Shown one piece after another: positions 1 through 8,780 of a stretch of 22,516 nucleotides of DNA. Positions within the stretch are counted from its first letter, which is position 1, and the number at the start of each line of letters is the position of its first letter. Both the position numbers and the translations under genes were made by a program. Source of the stretch: Dimargaris cristalligena (lineage: Eukaryota > Kickxellomycota > Dimargaritomycetes > Dimargaritales > Dimargaritaceae); contig JANBQC010000468.1 in NCBI GenBank assembly GCA_027576995.1, forward strand, positions 1 through 22,516. The letters run 5' to 3'. The notes under the pieces were generated by a model. That model did not search any database. It was not told the DNA's origin and worked only from the letters and a program-made list of their open reading frames with translations.

Positions 1-1082
1 TTCGGGGAAAGTAATATTTTTACGGAAAAATTTTTCTTTCCCCTCTATTAACATAATGAGTTTTTTAAAACGAATTCGCAGTACCACCTAGCCATGTGTT
101 CTCTGTTCACAATGTAGAGGAGTAGGCAGTAGGCGGGAGAAAAGGCGCGAAAACGGGGAGGGGAGGTGGAAAGCCATACCCCTCCTTTCCCTCTCCTCGT
201 GGCGCACATCAAACAGGTGCGTGTATTCTCCCTATTCTTATAGTCAACATTCCCTAGCCATACCAGTTATTCCTATATACTCACAAAAAATATTCGAATG
301 ATGAGAAAATGACAAGAGAAATTATAGTGGTATGGAAATCTCCCCCTCTCAGCCCCAAAAACCCGACGATAAAATTTACGCAGACACAGCCCACTCTCTA
401 TTGTCACGCTCGCTCCTTTAGTCACCCATTTATAGAGTGTAGTTTATATACAAATATAAATACCAATACCCAAAACAAAACTGCTTAGAGTACCCCTTCT
501 CCCTACCTACTAGCAACCCAAATGGTTAACTGGCGAATAATTGCATATTTCAATTTCGGACGACTTACTCCCCCCACCTCTTTCTCAAATCACTAACAGT
601 GAATGGGGAGGGAGGGTATTGTGGATTCTATTTTCAGTACTACTTTTTACTCTAGGAAAACCTATAATCCCGGCTGTTGGAAATAACACGGCAACATGGG
701 ATTTAAGTCCTACGCGGCAATCCTCACTTCGAGTATCTATTTTTAGTGCATCAGCGACTAAAGCATAAGCAGTATCCGCCCACGCAATGTAGTTTTTTTA
801 CAAAAAGTAGAGCAGACGGGATTGGGAAGCACCAACAATTCAAAGTGTAACCTTGGAAAGAGGGACCGTCAGTCCATCAGCTTCTACAGCTTCCGCGGGC
901 TTTTGCCACCCCACCCATGTAATCTTATCTACACTATTCACCAACGTAGATGACTCGCAGGGTCATTGCATTCCGCGAACTCTCCCATCTAATATCCTCC
1001 CGCAATTGGACTGGTCAATTATTCGTAGAAAGTTTGATAGAGCTACTGTCGTTCCAGACCGACCATGGATCCTTGTGGTTCA
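1..1082. other. Intergenic, no supported gene
   Basis: No gene is supported here. Two open frames (541-768 and 853-1143, same frame) start only at TTG and are separated by in-frame stops. The second runs through the TATA box of the next gene, so both are probably chance frames or old coding debris. Base composition is AT-leaning with scattered short C and G runs. Confidence 0.6.
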
Positions 1083-1091
1083 TATAAAAAG
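1083..1091 (+). promoter_or_regulatory. TATA box of the 215-residue secreted protein gene
   Basis: TATAAAAAG lies 189 bases before the ATG at 1272. The segment between holds a C9 run (1199-1207) and a pyrimidine-rich stretch up to the start codon, the same kind of leader seen before the other genes here. Inferred role: core promoter, with transcription starting roughly 25-35 bases downstream. Confidence 0.6.
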
Positions 1092-1271
1092 CGACCCTGC
1101 TAACCTGTCTCTGCCGATAATTGCACGGAAATCAGTCCTTTAACCACCGCAAGTTTGGCTTTTATTCGAATATATATAACTAATTAACTTGTACACCGCC
1201 CCCCCCCTTTGGCAAACCTGCCCATTTAAATCCTTCTTCCGCTCCCTAAATCGGCCACCACCATCACCGCC

Positions 1272-1919
1272 ATGCGAACCGTACTGTGGTGCGCCCTTCT
1301 CGTGACCCTTATCGGGTCCCTCACGGTGGTCCCATCCCAAGCCACTGCCGCCGAGAGCGTTCGTGGCCCTACACAGTCTTCCGCCGACGAAAAGAAATTA
1401 CCTACCAAAGAAGCAATGCAAAAGTCCGCTCGCCAAGCCCACAAATTTCTCAATACGCTCCACCGAGTCGAGCGGGGCCGGAAATTAAAGTCGGTGGACA
1501 TAAACAACAATCACTTCCATACGAAGGCCGGTTTTTACCGCCTCAATGGACCCGAGAAGTTCCGCAAATCCCGGGAGGCCATTCAGGAATGGGCGGTCCA
1601 TAGCCGGAGGGAGAAGCTTAAACAGCAGACGCTGGGTTCGCTCGCTCATGGGGCCGATCGATTCGCCCTTCGATGCGGGTCTAATGCGACCCCAAGTACC
1701 ACCACTACTACTCCGTGGAGTAGATGGTATCTCCCGGCGAAGGAGAAGAATACCGGCCAACCTTCCTTGACTCAACGTGTTAAGCAACAGACGGTCGGAC
1801 GTGCGGCCAATTGGGCGGGTAAATTTTCGGACCGATTCGCGGGTTATGACAAGAACTGGCAGTCAAAGGCAGAAGAAATCAAGCGCAGCAACGTACGGCT
1901 CCCGGGTGTCGAAGGATAG
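1272..1919 (+). CDS. Secreted protein with internal KQQT repeat, family unknown
   Basis: A single-exon frame of 215 residues; I do not recognise the family. Residues 1-27 read as a signal peptide: Arg-2, a hydrophobic core (VLWCALLVTLIGSLTVV), then a small-residue cleavage region around QATAA. The mature part is basic and rich in Gln, Lys and Arg, has one cysteine (C135), and carries a Thr run (TTTTT, 143-147) in a Ser/Thr/Pro linker. The segments flanking this linker resemble each other: LKQQTLG at 116-122 with DRFA at 129-132, and VKQQTVG at 170-176 with DRFA at 187-190, suggesting an internal duplication of an amphipathic helix. The ATG at 1272 is chosen because it opens the signal peptide and follows a TATA box and pyrimidine-rich leader. 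Seen: signal peptide and repeat. Inferred: secretion. An effector-like or cell-surface role is possible but unproven. Confidence 0.75.
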   Translation: MRTVLWCALLVTLIGSLTVVPSQATAAESVRGPTQSSADEKKLPTKEAMQKSARQAHKFLNTLHRVERGRKLKSVDINNNHFHTKAGFYRLNGPEKFRKSREAIQEWAVHSRREKLKQQTLGSLAHGADRFALRCGSNATPSTTTTTPWSRWYLPAKEKNTGQPSLTQRVKQQTVGRAANWAGKFSDRFAGYDKNWQSKAEEIKRSNVRLPGVEG

Positions 1920-2385
1920 CAATAACAGTAGTTTGCATAGGGTCGGGGGCGATGGCAGGGATGGTTATGGTACCAATGGGGATTTACAAGAAGCCATACC
2001 GCCCCTCCTATCATCAGCCAACTCACAGAAATATTATCAACGGTAAAATACAGTGCCGTGAAATGTTTCACTATCGACCGCTAGTGCTCCGCTACCAGTT
2101 CAGCCGATAAACAGTACGATGGAATCGATGATGTCCAATTATTTAGATTGTATAATGAAAATATAATATTGATTTAGTTATTTTATGGCCCCTTTCCAGG
2201 GAACCATTTTCGAAGAAACTCACTATGTTTTGTTTATAACTTGCCTGGTTCGCTTGCCAATTCAGGAACCTTGCCTAAAAATATGTTCAATAATAAATGG
2301 CTTTGTAAACAACATATAATTTCTCTTTTGATGGATATCTCTGGTCATTTATAATATAAGCTATTCTCGCTCCATTCTTTAGCTT
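1920..2385. other. 3' flank, no gene seen
   Basis: Non-coding, AT-rich towards 2130-2330. An AATAAA occurs at 2291-2296, about 370 bases after the stop of the secreted-protein gene; whether it serves as its polyadenylation signal cannot be told. Confidence 0.4.
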
Positions 2386-2927
2386 ATGTTTTATTCCAAA
2401 ACAGCTGATGCCTCTACTATCTCTGATGGTTCGATACCATCCCCATCTACCAATAGCTCTTCGGTCTCCACCATTATCGCCAAAGGGGTGATGATAACAG
2501 CCATAGTACCGATGGAGTAATAATAGGTGCCCCCCCCTCAACTTTTACACCCGCAACTGCAACATCAATCATTTCTCCAAGATTAAATACAGCCCAACAC
2601 AGTGCCGGCTAGAGTATTGTCATACCGATCCATTCAGCAGTATGGTCTCTTTAATAATGCCCCAACCCCCTTTCCTTTTATCGAGGGATCGACCAAACAC
2701 GGGTCTGGTGGTTGGTCTACCCTTGCGCTTTTGAATACCACTACCCCCTCCTCCCACTCCACAAGCGTCAGCATCTGTCCAGGTTTAAGCAGCCAGGTGA
2801 AAAAATACAGTTGGAAAGAGAGGAGGAGGTGCAAGCCAAGTCCGCTACAATTATTTCAAGGCATCCACTACTACAATTATTCCCCGATTCCGCCCCCAAT
2901 ACCTCTCGGCGGTTGGGACATTAAATG
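2386..2927 (+). pseudogene. Possible decayed Ser/Thr-rich coding relic
   Basis: Three short, protein-like pieces lie in different frames on the plus strand. Positions 2386-2520 read as a Ser/Thr-rich piece (GSIPSPSTNSSSVSTI). About 2517-2610 continue in another frame with Thr/Ala/Ser-rich sequence (FTPATATSIISP). Positions 2712-2924 encode a charged piece (KIQLEREEEVQAKSA). Frame changes fall near homopolymers (GGGG at about 2484, C7 at 2531). This pattern fits a frameshifted old gene, but the fragments are short and no family is recognised. Chance low-complexity frames are a real alternative. Confidence 0.22.
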
Positions 2928-2929
2928 AG

Positions 2930-5900
2930 CCATCTCAATGTAATCTCGCCCTATCTATTTGATATGGGTAAATTTTAACCGATGTATAAAATTCAATATA
3001 CTATATTTTTATGGGAAAATAAGCGAAGTATTTCTATTTAGCTAGTAATACGTGTTTTATCAAATACATTCCTCATTGTACAGTCTAACTGAACCTCTCC
3101 CATATGGTTAGTTCATTGGTTGAATTATTGAGTCCACCAATTCATCAAGTCAGTATCAACTTACAAGAGCCCTTAGTCAACCACAATAGCTAAAAAGTTG
3201 GCTTATTCCTATACATAAAGTCCGTAGTCCCCTACCTATAGGTGCTATAATGTACATAATCAACCCCAATGGATAGCCTCCTTGCCATTCATTATCCACT
3301 AGTTCCTGTTGTTGGATAGGACCCCCATTTACAGCGGCATCATCCAGCCTACATCTATAGTGGCCACCTAAGCTTATAGAACCCATTGACCCCTGCCTTA
3401 TACCAGTATACATAATTAAATATACTTGGCTCGAGTTCATTAACGATATACATATGCAAGTAGCAGTCGAGTCACAAAGGCCTACCTATTGAACCTTTAT
3501 GGTGGTTCTGATTCTTTAATGTTCAAAAATACACGACGATTTAGCTATATATCAAAATCCCACTCCTCGTGGCTATTCGCCCATGCAGGTATCAGCCATC
3601 ACCACTCTGATGGGGGTTTTACGGTGTTCGTTAATACTCAACCAGTCTTTATTTAATATGCGCAAAGCCCAGATGATCACCATTTTCAACTGAGACCATA
3701 GTTTAGTAAACCTGCTCTTTTTTTTGGGGGGGGGGCACATGACCCAACTGGTGATACATTCTACCATCTTATTTGAGATATTTTACAGCTGGCATTCGGT
3801 AACCGCCCCCTGGCTTTAAACATAGTATCTTCCAGTACAGGCTACTTCGCAAAGCCAAGTCCACTCGGGATCCCCTTTATAGTGGGGTTAAATCTATACT
3901 TATTCAACACAGATAGACCCATATATAAAGGTATAGGTGATAGGTGTTCCCATAAACACTGACGAAGCTGTGACTATGTAAATTGGCGGTTATATTGGTA
4001 AAAAGGGCGGAGGTGGGAAACGGGTTCGAGTTGCCATGCCACTCTGTCCAAACTAAATGCCCACATACAATTGCAAGCACCAATGCGTAGTTCATCCCAA
4101 CTGGCAGTATATACAAAGGAGCTCAGCGAAGTGCATCTGAGACAGTGGCTGTTGCATCTTCCCGTAGCCACTAATACTTATTATATTCGAACTGACCCCT
4201 GCTTATTGTCCTCGAGTTCACCCGACCACACTCACCCCACCGGATACATCGTAAATATTTTTATAGACACGGTTTGTTGCAGATTACCCATGCGGCAGGT
4301 GGGAACGGCGAGATAAAAATAAACTCCCCGGTTAATTCATCACAATCAGATAAACCGGCGTAACGAGCCGTCAATCCAAAGGATGAACCGCTGATAGATA
4401 CCCACGCGATTGAATTATCTGAGCCGTGAACATCATTATGACCAGACCACTCATGACATGGGTGCTAGTTCAGTCGAAAAATCGAAGCCGGCTCTACAGA
4501 TACTGTACCGATAGAGCAATGGTCCCCTTCCTGATAAAGCATTATAACCCAGCTCAATGAAATACCTGGATTCTCAAATATAAACATTGCCCAAAATAGC
4601 TGCAATGTAATGCGGGCTCTACCCATGTTAGTTTGGTTTTGAATTTACCCTCTATATTAAATTGAGTACACCGGGTACTGACGTCAGACGCCCTCCCATA
4701 ATGATCGCTACGGGGGCCTAATCGGGGATTTAACGGACAAACCTCTACCATTTTGGGCGGGGATAGTGTATCACGTCTAACTAGCGTCGTTCATTCCAAT
4801 CAACCGCGGTTGCAGTGGCCTGTTAAAGCGTACTTGCAAGCAACAGCTGTGTGCATTGGGCAATTATTTTTCCCCCAATCTTTTCCCCACTATTTTCCTT
4901 CAACACTACCGCTCCCCCAATTACGAGTGTGAGGCGACCAGGTAGACAATTTAACGACCAGGGTTACCCCATACAGTTGAGGACTGCCAACATGAAAATT
5001 ATTATATCCGGGCTGCTAAAAATAATTCACCCCTGAACCCAAATGTAGCTGACCTAGGATGGCGTACTGTTTGGGAAATATCATCAAAAGGGATTTAAAG
5101 ACAGCGTATTTCAGAGGCATCTGTTTCCCAGTGCACTGAAAGCTGGCCTTTCCCAACTATCGCACGGCCAGCCACAAAGGGTTTTTATTTTTTGGAGAGT
5201 GCGGGCATGTGAATCTAACTTGGTCTCCCTTTACTATACCTTGGTGCGAAAATAACTAGTGTAAAGAAACCCAATCCTGAGAAGTATGGTCTTCAAATCC
5301 AATCCAAAGTGCTATTACAATAACACTCGTTGTACGGTGTAACAGCCTCGCTGACTTTGAATAACGTGTTTTGCTGACAATGTTAGCCACGGCGCAGCAC
5401 TGAACGCTGTTCGGTTCACTTAAAACTCGGCTCGAAGCATAGCATCCCCGCTGGGGCTGAAGGTTGACTGCCCCTGGAAATGCAAATAACCACGTAATAT
5501 TGGCTAACCCACCAATACTAAAGCCACTTTGGCGATAAGACTCCATTTAAATCAGCAACGTAAGATTCTCGATCGGTATGCTCGAAAGAGCCTTCTAAAC
5601 ACCGGCGTATGCACTTGCAAAAAAAATCCGCTTTCTTTCTGGCAAGACCCCGTGTCTTAGCTCTTTGAGGTAGTTCAAATACAGTATTTACCTACCCACG
5701 TCACTATGGTGCTTTTCACTGATTTCTTCCTATTATACTACTTTGACACGATTCAGCACCCGTATCCATTAGCCCGGTCCGCTCTGTAACAGCCGTAATT
5801 TTTAATGTCCAAAGGCTTTGGGGAGGAGGGGATTTTCTAACCCGTCGACCTTCTTTGGAAATTACGCTAGCACCCTTTGCCTGGGAACATGTTGACTAAG

Positions 5901-6470
5901 CCTACGAAACGACCTTTAGTTAGTGTGTTATCCACAGTTAGTCATAATTCCGTGGGAGCTACAGCTGACTCAATAGCAACACATACCTATCCATACTCTA
6001 AATGATCGTGGGTGCTTATTACCAAATGTGATATTCATCACTACTACTACTACTTCTCTCTGTGGTTCCTGGTCCCATCTTAGCGCTGGCCCACTGCACA
6101 CTCAATAATAAGGATATATAGAAAAAGGGCCAAGTACAGTTCGGTTTGCTCAGTGCGGTAGTCGGCTTCCCCCATTATACCACAAGAGAGCGGGGTTCAC
6201 TCTAACCCTGTTTCACCCTCACTGGATCAAAGTGCACCTACATTTTAGAAAACAAGCAACTAGCCAATCAACATCCACTCTACTGGGCCTACATTTGTCT
6301 TTATCGGATGGCGAGCGTAGCTATGTTGGTAATTATATGGAAGCTAGCGACGAGCCTTCAGGTATTCGCTGGGTTATGCCATAGGGTAATTGGGTATAAT
6401 TACACCCCTGGTATGTTGGGGTATTTTGTTAATCTCTAAGTAGCCGGATACAATATGTTGTCCACGAAAT
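2930..6470. other. Long gene-poor stretch
   Basis: About 3.5 kb with no convincing gene. Open frames such as 3177-3440 (minus), 4071-4316 (plus) and 5256-5546 (minus) stay under 100 residues and have no recognisable motif, signal peptide or supported exon structure. Simple sequence is present: T8 followed by G10 (3718-3735) and five ACT triplets (about 6040-6054). No tRNA-like fold was found. Confidence 0.5.
3718..3735 (+). repeat. T8-G10 homopolymer junction
   Basis: Eight T are followed immediately by ten G. Long C/G homopolymers recur through the window (C9 at 1199-1207, C12 at 13128-13139, further C runs near 9022 and 14994), so this seems a general habit of the genome rather than a specific element. 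Confidence 0.8.
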
Positions 6471-6471
6471 C

Positions 6472-6989
6472 ATGCGCTGGCCTGCCTCCTCCGAATTCCC
6501 CTTGAGCAAATTGATGGCAAGTCTTGGCTGGGCATCTGCATTAAGTGATTGTAAAATGAGCCTACCTTCCCCGTTAGATAGCAACGGCGAGTATGGCGGT
6601 GGAATAGGTGGGAAAGTGCCCTGTGTGGGGGGCCTCACCGCTTGTTCTTCGCTGGCCCGGGTACATAGGTTTTGTCTTCCGGGCTAGGAAATCCCATCCC
6701 CGCTCTCACAGGTCAGCGGTGAATTGTTGGGGATTGCCATTGGGTTTAGTTCTCACTTCAACACCCGCGGAATTCTTCCACCGTCGTCTGTGCTTCGTTG
6801 GAACAATATCGGCCTTACCCAAAAACACTAGATTCGTCCATATTTGGTGGACCCGTTCAATTTGGGGCCTGGATCAACCCCGCCAACCCAGATGGACATC
6901 TAGCTATGGGCTATAAAGGGCCGATAGTCCCCGCCTGGTATGCCGGTAGTTTCCAACTTACAACTAACCCCTTCTCTCTGCCCCCATAG
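6472..6989 (+). CDS. Tentative two-exon hypothetical gene or relic
   Basis: Very tentative. A frame from ATG 6472 to 6660 (63 residues, Gly/Ser-rich) can be spliced at CGG|GTACAT to the acceptor GGGTTTAG at 6749. This gives an 89-base intron in phase 0 and a second exon, 6750-6989, of 79 residues. The second exon reads as plausible globular protein (SSIFGGPVQFGAWINPANPD, followed by AMGYKGP and an aromatic stretch WYAGSF) and ends in TAG. No family is recognised, the donor is weak, there is no convincing TATA box, and a minus-strand frame (6429-6638) overlaps the first exon. It could be a decayed gene or a chance frame. Confidence 0.18.
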
Positions 6990-8481
6990 CCTCCGTATTT
7001 CCTTACGCACCCCGATTAACTTGTCCAAGGGGAACTTGGCATTTCTACATTGATATTACAACGACTCTCCTACCACCCTGGCCAAGGCGGCAACATCATT
7101 TCCCCTGCATTATTCTCTGCGTCGGTCTGGCTCTTCATTGCTCCCCCCCAACTCCATTTACCTATATCCTCAACGCTCCACTTCACCTGGGCACTTTACC
7201 TCTCCCTAACCCCGTATATACCACCCACTGGTCTCTCTTTGCTATTATCCCGGCTGCATCACCTTGAAACTTCGATTAGTAGGCGATCCTTCAACCCGAT
7301 TCGTCCTCTCCCCTCTCTTCCCCAGTGCCTTGAATTTCTTCGCTGCCACTGCTGACCAAACTCGTTTACTTTTAGACTGGTTCCACGCATCCACGTCCAC
7401 GCGAGCAGTCACTTCACTGTCCGCCCCCTCGCGCCTTGCCTTCTTATGCGTCTTGCCTCACACTCTACCCGCCCCAACCCTCAACGGTAACGTCGCTGGA
7501 GCCCTGTTTCTGCGGCTTGCCCATCAGCTTTACTACAGCTCTTCTCTGTCTCTCTCTCTCTCCCCCATCTCTTCACTCGAGAGCGTTCCAGGAGAGCGTT
7601 CGCTCGAGCACTTTTAATATCTTAGTTACCGACTCCATTCCCATTACCATTTGGTAAACGAGCCGCATCCCCTTCCGGAATACCATAGGTGGAACGCCCA
7701 TTCTATTCCATACGATACCATAGCATACCGCTCGCTAGACTCATTTCCCGCCTGAGCGACCACGGCCTTTCTGCATTTTTCATTTGCCCATGCTTGACGT
7801 GTGTACGTGGAAATTGTCCTACGTTGCTCTTATTACCCGCACATGCCTGGCCTATTCCATGGTCCCCCCCTCCCCTCCGTAGACTTGACTGTTGTTTTCA
7901 TTATTTTCAGTGTCTGTGTACCTTCTGGAATCACTCCCGCTGGATATGCCTTTTATTGATTCCGTCTCTCCCTGCTTCCACCCATTATTCGCCAGGCCTC
8001 AGCGTATTCTCCTCACCCATTCTCCTGACTTGGGGCACTTGATCCAGCCACTCCTAATAATTCGATCAGAACCTGCCATTGTCTCTTTCGATAGTTTCAA
8101 TTTCGACTGTTATTCTCTCTCCCCCCTCTCACGCTCCCCCTTGTGATAGCTACTTGACCTCTCCTTAACTCTTTTTCTAAATCAGTCGCTACCCGGCACA
8201 ACTCTGCGTCTGCTGCCCTTTCCGGCCCACCCGCACCACTTCTTTGCCCCTGGTCCCGGGCCGCCGCTGTTTTCGTTTTCGCTTGCTTTCTCTCAGTATA
8301 GCCTGACCGAATCCCACTGGGTTGCCTCTGACCCGTTCACTCATTATTTTTCAGTATAGCCCTGGCGTTCTTTGGCTCCCTCCTTCCCCTCCTTTTCTTC
8401 CGCTTGGCTTTAGCCGCTCTCCATACTCTCCGGTGGGCTATTTAAAACTTGGTCAATCCTCCCCCCTCCTTGAGAGCACTC
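6990..8481. other. Pyrimidine-rich upstream tract, no gene
   Basis: The plus strand is strongly enriched in C and T, with few purine runs, from about 7030 up to the RhoGEF promoter. It includes a CT microsatellite near 7544-7564. Several plus-strand open frames of 70-117 residues occur, but their products are Ser/Leu/Pro/His-rich because of the base bias and look non-biological. It is best read as extended upstream or leader DNA of the gene starting at 8781. Confidence 0.6.
7544..7564 (+). repeat. CT dinucleotide microsatellite
   Basis: A run of CT repeats (TCTCTGTCTCTCTCTCTCTC) sits within the pyrimidine-rich tract. It is simple sequence; similar CT-rich sequence, without perfect repeats, precedes other start codons here. 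Confidence 0.75.
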
Positions 8482-8488
8482 TATAAAA
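8482..8488 (+). promoter_or_regulatory. TATA box of the RhoGEF gene
   Basis: TATAAAA lies 299 bases before the ATG at 8781. No ATG occurs between about 8510 and 8781, so the proposed start is the first ATG of a transcript from this promoter. The leader stays pyrimidine-rich up to about 8720. Confidence 0.5.
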
Positions 8489-8780
8489 TTCCCCTCGCCG
8501 CCTCCCTTTACTCTCACACCTTCTTCACTACAGTCACCCACTTTCAATATCACTACTTTTATCCAGGGTGCCGTCTATTTGGTGTGCGATTCCCCCACCG
8601 CTATTCACAGCCTTTTAAAATAATTGCTTCCTCCCCTCACTTATTCCACCGTTTGGCCCCCCCATTTTCTCAGTGCCTGGTCTTCCTACTACCTCGACCT
8701 CAACCTCAACATTTGATTTTTTAAGAAAGCCAGTCGACCATTCTTTGTTTGACCATCGCACCATCACATACACAACAGGC

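Noticed and set aside
541..1143. Two same-frame open frames of 75 and 96 residues before the secreted-protein gene
   Set aside because: Both begin only at TTG, are separated by in-frame stops, show no motif, and the second runs across the TATA box at 1083.
4020..4045. GGTTCGAG resembling a tRNA T-loop
   Set aside because: No complementary T-stem, acceptor stem or anticodon arm can be drawn around it; other TTCGA sites also fail.
7050..8724. Several plus-strand frames of 70-117 residues
   Set aside because: They are Ser/Leu/Pro/His-rich products of a pyrimidine-biased strand, overlap each other in different frames, and show no domain.
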